Positions 53,185-63,771 of a DNA stretch of 64,000 bases are shown piece after piece. The stretch's first letter is position 1. Every line of letters begins with the position of its first letter. The notes under the pieces were generated by a model. That model was not told the origin of the DNA and searched no databases. It worked only from the letters and a program-made list of their open reading frames with translations. Origin of the DNA: Candidatus Amarobacillus elongatus (lineage in GTDB: Bacteria > Chloroflexota > Dehalococcoidia > Tepidiformales > Tepidiformaceae); contig JADJBX010000005.1 of NCBI GenBank assembly GCA_016703545.1, positions 1 through 64,000 of the forward strand, read 5' to 3'. The position numbers and the translations under genes are program-made.

Positions 53185-53508
53185 CTAGGGCTGGCGGGCG
53201 AGGTCCCGCTTTCGGCGGTGGTATTCCTCGAGCTGCCTGCGGGCTGCATCGAAGGCGGTGTGGATGGCCGCCTGCAGTTCCGGGGCGGCGCGGTGCGTCA
53301 CGGTGATGAGCTTCCCCGGGAGGGCAAGATCGATGTGGACGGCGAAGGGGCCGCCATGCCGGTGGTGGGTGGCGGGGGCATCGATGGTGACGTTGAAGCG
53401 CTGGATCTCGGGGTCGAGCGTCTGCAGCTTCGCGGCGTGTTCATCGATGCTGGCGCGAGCCTCGCCGGTGAGGGCCAGGTCGCCGTGGTGGATGCGTACT
53501 TCGGTCAC
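53185..53508 (-). CDS. HPF/RaiA-like ribosome hibernation factor (short form)
   Basis: 107 residues. MTEVRIHHGDLALTGEARASIDEHAAKLQTLDPEIQRFNVTIDAPATHHRHGGPFAVHIDLALPGKLITVTHRAAPELQAAIHTAFDAARRQLEEY in order shows the beta-alpha-beta fold of short HPF/YfiA proteins, with the strongly basic C-terminal helix (HRRKRDLA). It would bind the 30S decoding region in stationary phase. No long C-terminal dimerisation domain. Confidence 0.8.
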   Translation of the reverse strand: MTEVRIHHGDLALTGEARASIDEHAAKLQTLDPEIQRFNVTIDAPATHHRHGGPFAVHIDLALPGKLITVTHRAAPELQAAIHTAFDAARRQLEEYHRRKRDLARQP

Positions 53509-53661
53509 GTACCTCTTCCGGGGACGAATTCGGCAGGGCCGGGTTTCGACCCTGTTACGTGGTAAAGGTACGGCAGGATAGCGCCAACGGGCGATGGCCG
53601 GTCGACCCCGAAGGGAGAGCCTGCGGGCCGTGTGCGGTGGGCGCGCCGGTATACTGGCGGC

Positions 53662-55413
53662 ATGAGGACCGTCCGTGTCGCGCTTGCGCAGGTGAATCCG
53701 ACCATCGGCGATATCGCCGGCAACGTCCGCTGCATGCTGGAGCGGATCGAGGAGGCGCGAGCGGCCGGCGCGGGCATCGTCGCGTTCCCGGAGCTATGCG
53801 TGACGGGGTATCCGCCGGAGGACCTGCTGCTGCGGCGGGCGTTCTGCGAAGCCTCGCGCGAGGCGGTGGCGGGCATGACGGGTGCGACGGCGGGAATCGT
53901 GGCAGTCGTGGGTTTCGTCGATTGGCACCGGGGCGACGCGTACAACGCCGCCGCCATCCTCGTCGACGGGCGGTGGGTGGACACGTACCACAAGCAGCGG
54001 CTGCCGAACTACGGCGTCTTCGATGAGGAGCGGTACTTCGCGCCGGGGCACCGGGTGCCCGTGTACCGCGCGGGGGATGTGCTCTTCGGGGTGAGCATCT
54101 GCGAGGACATCTGGTACCCGGGGCTGCCGCTCGATGCGATGGCGCTGGGTGGCGCGGAGCTCTGCGTGAACATCAATGCCTCGCCGTACCACCGGGGTCG
54201 GCTCTGGAGCCGGTCGCGAATGATCGCGACGCGCGCGGCGGACAACCTGATCGCGGTGGCCTACGTGAACGCGGTCGGCGGGCAGGACGAGCTGGTGTTC
54301 GATGGCGGGTCGCTGGTCTTCGACGCGGAGTGCCTTCTCATCGCGCGGGGGCCGCAGTTCGAGGAGGCGCTGATGTTTGTCGATATCGACCTCGTCGAGG
54401 TGGCGCAGCGACGGCTGCATGACCCCCCGCCGCGGGTTGAGCTGCGCGAACGGGACGGCCACGCGGCGGTCGAGTACGTGGACCGGGAGTTCGCCTTCCC
54501 CGAGACGTCGCTGCCGCTGTTGCGGCCCGTGGCGGATGCCCTGCCGGACGAGGAAGAGGTGTGGCGGGCGCTCGTGCTGGCAACGAAGGACTACCTTCGG
54601 AAGACGGGGTTCCAGAAGGCGGTCATCGGGCTTTCGGGGGGCATCGATTCGAGCGTGGTGGCGGCCATCGCCGTGGACGCGATCGGGGCGGAGAACGTGG
54701 CGGGCGTCTCGATGCCGAGCCGCTATTCGAGCGGGCATTCGCGGGACGACGCGAAGGACCTGGCGGACCGCCTTGGGATTCGCTACCTGAGCATTCCCAT
54801 CGAGCCGGCACACCAGGCGATGCTGGAGATGGTGGCGGACGCGTTCGAGGGGTCGGAGCCGGGCACGGCGGAGGAGAACCTGCAGGCGAGGCAGCGCGGC
54901 AACGTGCTGATGACGCTTTCGAACAAGTTCGGTTGGATTGTGCTGACGACGGGGAACAAGAGCGAGATGGCGACGGGGTACGCGACGCTCTACGGCGACA
55001 TGGCGGGCGGGTACGCGGTCATCAAGGACGTGCCGAAGACGCTCGTCTACCGGATCTCGGAGTGGCGAAACCGGCAGCCGGGCGGGGCGGTGATCCCGGA
55101 GGATGTGATCACGAAGCCGCCGGGGGGAGCTGCGGCCGGACCAGTTCGACCAGGATTCGCTGCCGCCCTACGAGGTGCTGGACCCGATCCTCGAGGCGTA
55201 CGTGGAGGACGATCGCACCTTCGACGAGATCGTGGCGATGGGGTTCGACGCCGACACCGTGCGGCGGGTCATCGGGATGGTGGACCGGAACGAGTACAAG
55301 CGGCGGCAGGCGGCGCCTGGGGTGAAGATCACGCCGCGGGCGTTCGGGCGCGGGCCGGGGGGCGGGACCGGCGGCTGCCGCTGGCGAGCCGGTGGCGCGG
55401 GGTGGATGGGTAG
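53662..55413 (+). CDS. nadE: glutamine-dependent NAD+ synthetase (two compensating frameshifts)
   Basis: 583 residues. N-terminal nitrilase-like glutaminase: VALAQVNPTIGDIAGNV, FPELCVTGYPPEDL (Glu), YHKQRLPNYGVFDE (Lys), VSICEDIW (Cys). C-terminal synthetase: VIGLSGGIDSSVVAAI (PP-loop SGGxDS), MPSRYSSGHSRDDA, NVLMTLSNKFGWIVLTTGNKSEMATGY and VLDPILEAYVEDD. Frame changes near 55125 and 55365 cancel; the end reads PRAFGRDRRLPLASRWR, the conserved NadE tail. Makes NAD from NaAD with glutamine nitrogen. Start ATG 53662. Confidence 0.94.
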   Translation: MRTVRVALAQVNPTIGDIAGNVRCMLERIEEARAAGAGIVAFPELCVTGYPPEDLLLRRAFCEASREAVAGMTGATAGIVAVVGFVDWHRGDAYNAAAILVDGRWVDTYHKQRLPNYGVFDEERYFAPGHRVPVYRAGDVLFGVSICEDIWYPGLPLDAMALGGAELCVNINASPYHRGRLWSRSRMIATRAADNLIAVAYVNAVGGQDELVFDGGSLVFDAECLLIARGPQFEEALMFVDIDLVEVAQRRLHDPPPRVELRERDGHAAVEYVDREFAFPETSLPLLRPVADALPDEEEVWRALVLATKDYLRKTGFQKAVIGLSGGIDSSVVAAIAVDAIGAENVAGVSMPSRYSSGHSRDDAKDLADRLGIRYLSIPIEPAHQAMLEMVADAFEGSEPGTAEENLQARQRGNVLMTLSNKFGWIVLTTGNKSEMATGYATLYGDMAGGYAVIKDVPKTLVYRISEWRNRQPGGAVIPEDVITKPPGGAAAGPVRPGFAAALRGAGPDPRGVRGGRSHLRRDRGDGVRRRHRAAGHRDGGPERVQAAAGGAWGEDHAAGVRARAGGRDRRLPLASRWRGVDG

Positions 55414-55471
55414 GAATTCGAATGTGATTCCCCTGTGAGCGGGGGGCGTCCTACAATCGGCATGCCCCCCT

Positions 55472-56728
55472 ATGTACAACAAGACCACACTGCCCAATGG
55501 GCTTCGCATCGTTACCGCCGAACTGCCGCACACTCGCTCCGCCACCGTTTCGGTGTACGTGGGGGCGGGGAGCCGGTATGAACGGGACGAGGAGGCCGGC
55601 CTCAGCCACTTCCTCGAACACATGCTCTTCAAGGGTGCTTCGCGGCGTCCGACGGCGCGCGACATCTCGGAGGCGATCGAATCGGTCGGCGGGATGCACA
55701 ACGCGGCGACGGACCGCGAGGTGACGGTGTACTACGCGAAGGTGCCGCACACGGCGGCGCTGGAGACGATCGACATCCTCTCGGATATGGTGCGCGACCC
55801 CGTGATGGCGGCGGTCGAACTGGAGAAGGAGCGCCACGTCATCCTCGAGGAGCTGGCGAGCGTGGAGGACAATCCGGCCGAGATGGCGGGCATCCTCATC
55901 GATGAGACGCTGTGGCCGGGCCAGCCCCTGGGGCGGAACATCGGCGGCACGGAGGCGAGCGTCGACGCGCTGCCGCTGGCGGCGGTCAACCGGTACTTCC
56001 GGTCGCAATACGTGCCCTCGAACATGGTCCTGGTGGTGGCGGGCAACGTGGTCCACGGCGAGGTCGTCGACGCGGCGAACCGCTGGCTGGGCGACATGCC
56101 TGCACAGGCGCCGGGGGCGTGGTACCCCGTGGTCGAGCATTCGGGCGGGCGGCGCGTGGCGGTACACAACAAGGCGACGGAGCAGGCGCATATCTGCATC
56201 GCCTTCCCGAGCGTGGCGCTGGACCACCCGGACCGGTACGCGGTGGACCTCATCAGCGCGATGCTGGGCGAAGGGATGTCGAGCCGGCTGTTCCTGGAAT
56301 TGCGGGAAGAGCGCGCGCTCGTGTACGACGTGCACACCTACCCGAGTGAGTTCCGGGACGCGGGTTCGTTCACGATTTACGCGGGTTGCGACCCGGAGAA
56401 CGCGCGGGTGACGGCGGAACTGGCGCTTTCGGAGACGATGAAGCTGTTCGAACAGCTGCCGGACGCGGAGATCGCGAAGGCGAAATCGATGGCGCGCGGG
56501 CGCATCCAGCTGCGCATGGAAGATACGCGGTCGGTGGCGGGCTGGATGGGCGGGCAGGAGCTGCTCCTGGGCGAGATGCTGACGGTGGACGAGGTGGTGG
56601 CGCGCATCGACGCGGTCACGCGCGACGACCTGGCGCGGGTGGGCGCGGAGCTGCTGCGGCCCTCGGCGGCGGCGCTGGCCGCGGTTGGGCCGTTCGAGGA
56701 CGACCAGGCGTTCGCGGGGCTGCTCTAG
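55472..56728 (+). CDS. M16-family zinc peptidase
   Basis: 418 residues, uninterrupted. Start MYNKTTLPNGLRIVTAELPHTRSATVSVYVGAGSRYE. Zinc motif HFLEHMLFKG (HxxEH, about residues 49-53), EELASVEDNPAEMAG with the second Glu, then ISAMLGEGMSSRLFLELREERALVYDV, the conserved R/Y block of the C-terminal half. It resembles processing peptidases (YmxG/PqqL group). Start ATG 55472, 58 bases after nadE. Confidence 0.92.
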   Translation: MYNKTTLPNGLRIVTAELPHTRSATVSVYVGAGSRYERDEEAGLSHFLEHMLFKGASRRPTARDISEAIESVGGMHNAATDREVTVYYAKVPHTAALETIDILSDMVRDPVMAAVELEKERHVILEELASVEDNPAEMAGILIDETLWPGQPLGRNIGGTEASVDALPLAAVNRYFRSQYVPSNMVLVVAGNVVHGEVVDAANRWLGDMPAQAPGAWYPVVEHSGGRRVAVHNKATEQAHICIAFPSVALDHPDRYAVDLISAMLGEGMSSRLFLELREERALVYDVHTYPSEFRDAGSFTIYAGCDPENARVTAELALSETMKLFEQLPDAEIAKAKSMARGRIQLRMEDTRSVAGWMGGQELLLGEMLTVDEVVARIDAVTRDDLARVGAELLRPSAAALAAVGPFEDDQAFAGLL

Positions 56729-56737
56729 GAGGGACGT

Positions 56738-57226
56738 GTGGGCGCGACGATTCGACGGTCGTACTTCGCCGCGCCGAAGGAGACGCCCCAGCGCGGCGGG
56801 ATGATGGTGACCGTCTACCTCGTGCCGGTGTACCAGGGGCGGCTCGTGGTGTTCGACGTGACGGCGCGCGGGGCGATGGGGCGGTGGATCCCGTGGCAGG
56901 TGCTGGAGTTCGGGCAGGTGCCGTACGAATCGGCGGCGCAGCTGACCGACGCGTGGCTGAACGGCGAGGTGACGAGCCTGTCGCTGGTGGACGTGATGAT
57001 GCTGCCAATGGACGGCGGGGGATGCGAGCTGGCGATCATTTTCCGGTGCGACGTGACGGCGCTGCCGGCGCGGACCGCGCAGCGGGACGCCTTCGCCTAC
57101 CCCGACGGGCACCTGGACGCGATTGGCGGATTCGACCCCGTCGACCTGGAGCGGTGGCTGCTGCAGACGCCGGCGCAGGCGGACTCGCGCTCACCAGCAC
57201 CGCCCGGCGAGAACCTGGTGTTCTAG
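56738..57226 (+). CDS. unknown protein
   Basis: 162 residues from GTG 56738, 9 bases after the M16 stop, so probably co-transcribed. It contains VTVYLVPVYQGRLVVFDVTARGAMGRWIPWQVLEF and DPVDLERWLLQTPAQAD. Mixed alpha/beta character, no signal peptide or membrane segment. I do not recognise a family. Confidence 0.55.
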   Translation: MGATIRRSYFAAPKETPQRGGMMVTVYLVPVYQGRLVVFDVTARGAMGRWIPWQVLEFGQVPYESAAQLTDAWLNGEVTSLSLVDVMMLPMDGGGCELAIIFRCDVTALPARTAQRDAFAYPDGHLDAIGGFDPVDLERWLLQTPAQADSRSPAPPGENLVF

Positions 57227-57228
57227 GG

Positions 57229-57861
57229 ATGCCGCTCCAGAACCGGGTGACGCCGTTCGGGGAGCTGGCCGCGGTCGAATCGCGGGGAACGATCATGGGC
57301 AACCGCGGCGTGATCCACGACGGAGCGCGGCGGATCGTGCGGCGGTGGGCGAACCCGCACTGGATCACGTGCGTGCTGGAGTACAAGGACCACCATCGCG
57401 TGGTGATGACGCCGGGACGGTGGACCGAGCTGTTCTTCCTGGATGAGCCGACGGCGCTGGCGGCGGGGCACCGGCCGTGCTTCTTCTGCCGCCATGGCGA
57501 AGCGGTGCGCTTCGCGGAGGCCTGGGCGGCGGGCCAGGGCCGCGCCGGCGAGCGGCCGAAGGTGGCCGAGATGGACGCGCTGCTGCACGAGGAACGAATC
57601 GCGCGGCCGGGCGGCGGGAAGCGAATCCACCCCCTGCCTTCCGGGGCGCTCCCGGACGGCGCGATGGTGGGGACGGACGGCGGCGAGGGGGCGTGGCTGG
57701 CATGGGGAGACCGGCTGTGGCGGTGGTCGTTCGAGGGGTACGCCGACACGCCACCAGCGGCGGGCACTCACCTGGCGCTGCTGACCCCACCCTCCACGGT
57801 GGCGGCGCTGGCGGCGGGGTACCGGCCGCGGCCGCCGGCGGGAATGCCCGACCACTCGTGA
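57229..57861 (+). CDS. unknown protein with CxxC-His motif
   Basis: 210 residues. ANPHWITCVLEYKDHHRVVMTPGRWTELFFLDEPTALAAGHRPCFFCRHGEAVRFAEAWA contains CFFCRH, a possible metal knuckle, and TPGRWTELFFLDE. It begins 2 bases after the stop of the previous gene. No family recognised with confidence. No frameshift. Confidence 0.55.
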   Translation: MPLQNRVTPFGELAAVESRGTIMGNRGVIHDGARRIVRRWANPHWITCVLEYKDHHRVVMTPGRWTELFFLDEPTALAAGHRPCFFCRHGEAVRFAEAWAAGQGRAGERPKVAEMDALLHEERIARPGGGKRIHPLPSGALPDGAMVGTDGGEGAWLAWGDRLWRWSFEGYADTPPAAGTHLALLTPPSTVAALAAGYRPRPPAGMPDHS

Positions 57862-57864
57862 CGT

Positions 57865-58470
57865 TCAGGCGCGGCGGGGGCGGTGGCGGAAGAGCACGAG
57901 TGCCGCGGCGGCCGTGCCCACGAGGGCGGCGATGCGCCGCACGGGGAGGGCGCGGGCGACGGGGGGCGGCGGGATGAGGGCGCGCAGCGCGGCATCAGGC
58001 TCGTGGCGGCGGCGCAGTTCGAGGAGCAGGCTCTCCTCGCCGCGGGCCATGGCCCAGCGATGGTTCGCGGCGAACGCGGGCTTCAGGAGCCACGAGAGAC
58101 GCCGGAGCAACGGCTTTTCGGCCCGGATGCGCCAGTCGTAGGTGACGTCGACGAAGGCGCCGTCCTGGGTGAACGTCCATCGCCCGGCGCCGTTGAAATC
58201 GCCCCAAGCTTCGAGGGCGAGGGCGTGCGGCCGGGCGACCTCGGTGACACGGAACTGCCAGCGCAGGCGGTAGGGGAGCCATCCCCGGGTGTAGAGCGCG
58301 ACCACCTTGCCGACCCCGGTTTCGTCGCCGGGTTCGAGTTCACTCACGTGGAGGTAGACGGCGGGCCACCAGCGGGGGAGGTCGAGGGCTTCGCCGAGGA
58401 TGGAGGAGACTTCGTCGCAGGTGCCGGGAACGCGCCACGAGGTGAGGAAGTGGTATTCGTTGCTTGCCAT
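57865..58470 (-). CDS. SRPBCC (START-like) protein with C-terminal membrane tail
   Basis: 201 residues. YHFLTSWRVPGTCDEVSSILGEALDLPRWWPAVYLHVSEL is the SRPBCC/polyketide cyclase-like opening; WQFRVTEVARPHALALEAWGDFNGAGRWTFTQDGAFVDVTYDWRIRAEKPLLRRLSW completes the fold. A C-terminal segment IAALVGTAAAALVLF may be a membrane tail. Role unknown (lipid or hydrophobic ligand binding in the family). Confidence 0.75.
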   Translation of the reverse strand: MASNEYHFLTSWRVPGTCDEVSSILGEALDLPRWWPAVYLHVSELEPGDETGVGKVVALYTRGWLPYRLRWQFRVTEVARPHALALEAWGDFNGAGRWTFTQDGAFVDVTYDWRIRAEKPLLRRLSWLLKPAFAANHRWAMARGEESLLLELRRRHEPDAALRALIPPPPVARALPVRRIAALVGTAAAALVLFRHRPRRA

Positions 58471-58502
58471 GCGACGGTATACGCGCGGGCGAGCGGAACT
58501 GT

Positions 58503-59306
58503 TCAGGCGGCGGGTGCGGGACGGGAACGCAGACGGCGATAGGCGTCCACGAAGGAGCCGTTGGGCAGCGATGCGACGATGAGCCACGAGAAGGTGACGA
58601 CCAGGCCGCCGAAGATCATGTCGAAGAAGTAGTGATTGCCGGTGACGGTGATGGCCCACCACATGACAACGGACATGGCGACGGCGCCCGCACGCACGAG
58701 ACGGTTGCGGCTGTTGCTCCAGATGGCAGCGGACGAGAGCGCGATCCAGCCGAAGTGGAAGCTCGGGAGCGCGGCGTAATCGTTCACGAACGGGCCGGGC
58801 TGGAAGTAGTGGACGTTGCTGGCGGCGCCGTGAACGGTATCGATGAAGCCGAAATCGTAGCCGTGCAGCTCCATCAGGCGCGGGGGAGCCGCGGGCAGCA
58901 GCCAGTAAGTGACGAGGCCGGCGAAGGCCGACACGAGTAGCACGTTGCGGATGAAGCGGAAGCGGACCGGGTCCTTGAAGGCGAGCCAGACGGCGATGGC
59001 GAGCATCACGGGGTAGTGGCCCCACGCATACACCAGGTTCGCGATGTGCATGAGGAAGTCCCAACCGATGAACAGCTGCTGGAGGTGGACTTCCCAGAAG
59101 ATGTCGGCGCGCTGCTCGAAGCGGATGAGCGCGAGGCTGCGGGCGACGGACTGGTCGGTGGCCTCGGGGCGGATGCCGCGGAGGAGGAAGTACACGACCA
59201 TGATGCCCGCGGTGATCGCGACTTCGCGAGAGGCGAGGCGCCAGCGGCTCCGGCCCTCAACGGGCGTGGGGCGTGGGAGCGAGGGGCGCCGGGCGAGCAT
59301 CTGCAT
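58503..59306 (-). CDS. PAP2-type membrane phosphatase/transferase
   Basis: 267 residues, about six membrane helices. Catalytic motifs: PSFHFGW (about residue 189, SxxH type) and GNHYFFDMIFGGLVV (H-x-x-x-D). Resembles inositolphosphotransferase or lipid phosphatase members (PF14378-like). Start MQMLARRP at 59306. Acts on membrane lipids or lipid-linked sugars; specificity unknown. An upstream 233-base gap to gyrB holds no recognisable gene. Confidence 0.75.
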   Translation of the reverse strand: MQMLARRPSLPRPTPVEGRSRWRLASREVAITAGIMVVYFLLRGIRPEATDQSVARSLALIRFEQRADIFWEVHLQQLFIGWDFLMHIANLVYAWGHYPVMLAIAVWLAFKDPVRFRFIRNVLLVSAFAGLVTYWLLPAAPPRLMELHGYDFGFIDTVHGAASNVHYFQPGPFVNDYAALPSFHFGWIALSSAAIWSNSRNRLVRAGAVAMSVVMWWAITVTGNHYFFDMIFGGLVVTFSWLIVASLPNGSFVDAYRRLRSRPAPAA

Positions 59307-59539
59307 TTGGGGTGTCTAACGCTCAAGGTCAGGGGCGGCGCGGATGCCGGCTGAGGGAAGCGTTACAGCCAAGGTAGCAATTTCGCGAGAAGGGGGTCAA
59401 TGGATAAATCATCGCGAATGTACGCTCCCGTTTGGAGCATGAACGACGTCACATTCCCGGGGGTCACCCGCTCGCGCCGGGGGAACAAACGGGCCGCGGA
59501 AAACTCCCGCGGCCCGTGCTGGTAGCCATACCGGCCGGA

Positions 59540-61470
<1,931 letters not shown>

Positions 61471-61681
61471 AGGTGGAATACACGTCCTTGGCGAGGGGCC
61501 CCCGGTGGTCCGTCCCGGGGCGAGTCGCACGTACATCGGACGATGCCGGAAACCGTGCGCTTGCCTTAGCAGTTTAGCACAGGCGTGCGATTCCGGCGAA
61601 TTCCGCGGTGTCGTGCGCTGAACGTAGACGGAGCCGCGCGTAAGGGGCGACGATGCCCGTACGCGGGATGGTACGGGCCGC

Positions 61682-62701
61682 GTGGAGGGCATGATGCGTG
61701 AGGTCGCCGAGCTCAACGGGGATGGCATCGCGGCGGAGCTGCGGGAGGCGGTTCGCCATCTGAACGAGGGGTTGGGCAGCCCCGTTTCGTTCCGGCCGAT
61801 CGATTGGTCGGTGGAGCGCCGGGGCGAGGGCGAGGCTGCCATGGAGGAGGGGCTGGAGGCGTGCCAGGCCCTCGGCGTGGCGATGAAGTACCCGACGGTG
61901 ACGGAGACGGTGAGCCCCAACCAGGTGATGCGCGACCGGCTGGACCTCGCGGTGATCCATCGGCCGTGCCGGACGTACCCCGGCGTGAGCAAGAACTACA
62001 CGGGGAGCATCGACATCCATGTGGTGCGGGTGGCGACGGGAGGCACCTACGAGGACGCGGGGCACCGCATCGGGTACCACTCGGCGGTAAGCGTGCGGAT
62101 CATGGAGCGGACGCCCGTCGAGCACGCGGCGCACTTCGCCTTCCGGCTCGCGGAGCAGCACCGCCGGGACGTGGTATCGACGAGCAAATACACGATCCAG
62201 CGGGCGGCGGACGGGCTCTTCGAGGAGATCGTGGCGGAGGTGGCGAACGAGTACCGGAACACGCGGCATCGCCGGGAGCTGTTCGACGCGCTGCTGGCCA
62301 AGGTGATCATGGCGCCGGACCGGTTCGACGTGATCGTGACGCCGAACGAGTACGGGGACTTCCTGAGCGACATGATCTACGGGCTCATCGGGTCGATTGG
62401 GCTCGGGGCGAGCGCGTCGTATGCATTCACGCCGAGCCACCAGCCGAGCGTGGGCATCTTCGACCCGGCGGGCGGCACGGCGCCGGACATCGCGGGGAAG
62501 GGCATCGCCAACCCGAGCGGGGCAATCGAGGCGTACGGATTCCTGCTGGAGTTCTGCGGGCACCGGGAGCTGGGGCGCGGCGTGGTGGACGCGGTGCGGG
62601 ATTGTATCGGCGCGGGGGAGCGCACGGGGGACCTGGGCGGGACGCTGAACACGCGCCAGTTCACGGAAGCGGTGCTGCGGAGGGCGGTTCCGCGGGTGTG
62701 A
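61682..62701 (+). CDS. isocitrate/isopropylmalate dehydrogenase-family protein
   Basis: 339 residues. The C-terminal half has the family motifs: VTPNEYGDFLSDMIYGLIGSIGLGASASY (D-x-x-S-D metal/cofactor region), AFTPSHQPSVGIFDPAGGTAPDIAGKGIANPSGAI and YGFLLEFCGH. The N-terminal half is ELNGDGIAAELREAV, a variant of the PGDGIG opening. MKYPTVTETVSPNQVMRDRLDLAVIHRPCRTYPGVSKNYTG replaces the usual phosphorylation/substrate loop, and the substrate-binding residues are not those of canonical LeuB or Icd. Starts at GTG 61682 (ATG 61691 or 61694 alternatives). No frameshift. Substrate uncertain. Confidence 0.75.
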   Translation: MEGMMREVAELNGDGIAAELREAVRHLNEGLGSPVSFRPIDWSVERRGEGEAAMEEGLEACQALGVAMKYPTVTETVSPNQVMRDRLDLAVIHRPCRTYPGVSKNYTGSIDIHVVRVATGGTYEDAGHRIGYHSAVSVRIMERTPVEHAAHFAFRLAEQHRRDVVSTSKYTIQRAADGLFEEIVAEVANEYRNTRHRRELFDALLAKVIMAPDRFDVIVTPNEYGDFLSDMIYGLIGSIGLGASASYAFTPSHQPSVGIFDPAGGTAPDIAGKGIANPSGAIEAYGFLLEFCGHRELGRGVVDAVRDCIGAGERTGDLGGTLNTRQFTEAVLRRAVPRV

Positions 62702-62849
62702 GGAGATTGCGATGCGGGAGCGGCGGGCGCTGGCGCCGGGGTGACCCGGCCGGGGCGACGATAGGTGCACGGGGCGGCGCTGGCAGCATCTCCGCGGCAG
62801 CCAGTTCGCCCCCGTTCTCTCCTCTCCAATCCCAAGCAAGGAGGTTCGC

Positions 62850-63089
62850 ATGGATAGCACGAAGATCCGCGAACACATGCCCATCGTCTGTTCGAACAAC
62901 AAGCAGTTCGGGATGGTGGACCGCGTGGAGGGCAGCAGCATCAAGCTGGCGAAGGATTCCTCGGGCCAGCACCACTGGATCCCGTCGAGCTGGGTGACCA
63001 GCGTCGACGACAAGGTGCACGTGGACCGGCCCGGCCAGCAGGCGATGAAGGAGTGGATGTCGACGCCCCCCGAGGGGTCGATGCACTAG
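62850..63089 (+). CDS. DUF2171 protein
   Basis: 79 residues. MDSTKIREHMPIVCSNNKQFGMVDRVEGSSIKLAKDSSGQHHWIPSSWVTSVDDKVHVDRPGQQAMKEW is a close match to the DUF2171 pattern (I..HMPV....G..FG.VD.VEG..IKL......HH.IP..WV..VDD). Function unknown; PRC-barrel-like small fold. GGAGG precedes ATG 62850. Confidence 0.9.
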   Translation: MDSTKIREHMPIVCSNNKQFGMVDRVEGSSIKLAKDSSGQHHWIPSSWVTSVDDKVHVDRPGQQAMKEWMSTPPEGSMH

Positions 63090-63120
63090 CGGCGGACAGC
63101 CAACCAGCTGCACTGCCACC

Positions 63121-63211
63121 GAAGGGGCGACGACCGTCGCCCCTTCAGCCTGTCCGGGGCCGGCGTGGCCGGGACGGCGAAGGACGAAGGGCGCCCGGGT
63201 GGGCGCCCTTC
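63121..63211. terminator. two stacked hairpins downstream of DUF2171
   Basis: GAAGGGGCGAC / GTCGCCCCTTC (63121-63146, 4-base loop) and GAAGGGCGCCC / GGGCGCCCTTC (63186-63211, 4-base loop), both 11-bp perfect stems between convergent genes. Bidirectional termination is likely. Confidence 0.6.
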
Positions 63212-63235
63212 ACCGCGTTGGTGGGATGGGTGACG

Positions 63236-63661
63236 CTAGTTGGCGAACGTCGTGTCCATCTTCGCGGACATGTCGAAGTATTCCTGCAGCGTCTGGTTGA
63301 ACCGGTAGAAGGCGTCGCGGCGGTTGTAGTCCTTACCCTTGGCGAACTCGGCATCGCTGCGGAGGTCGAGGCTGTTCAGGGTGAACTCGTGGGTCGCGCG
63401 GCCGTTCGCCTTGATGTCCTGGAGCATCGCCTTCCAGGCGTCGTAGTCCTGGGTGAGGACGAAGTCGAGCTCGGCGGCGCGCTCGGCATCGATCTGCTTC
63501 GCGGCGGCCATTTCGAATGCTTCGAAATCCACCTCAAAATAGCGGTCACCAACAGCGACGCCCATCTGGGTGTCGCAGGTCCCGAGCCGCTTGAAGCTGT
63601 CGGACTTGTTCAGCAGGTCGCCGGCGGTCTTGAACCACTCTACGGACGGGAACTCGGGCAT
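63236..63661 (-). CDS. SCP2-like small protein
   Basis: 141 residues. MPEFPSVEWFKTAGDLLNKSDSFKRLGTCDTQMGVAVGDRYFEVDFEAFEM and ELDFVLTQDYDAWKAMLQDIKANG...ATHEFTLNSLDLRSD resemble SCP2 sterol-carrier folds (hydrophobic pocket, D-Y-x-A-W-K). Could bind lipids. It lies downstream of cysS on the same strand. No frameshift. Confidence 0.6.
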   Translation of the reverse strand: MPEFPSVEWFKTAGDLLNKSDSFKRLGTCDTQMGVAVGDRYFEVDFEAFEMAAAKQIDAERAAELDFVLTQDYDAWKAMLQDIKANGRATHEFTLNSLDLRSDAEFAKGKDYNRRDAFYRFNQTLQEYFDMSAKMDTTFAN

Positions 63662-63771
63662 CGGGGTCCTCCTGTTTGCATGGGGCCGGAAGTCCGGGCA
63701 GTGCGGGAGTCTACCGTACGGTCAGAACCAAAACAAACGGACGTTCACCGTGCGATGAGCATTACGCGAGT

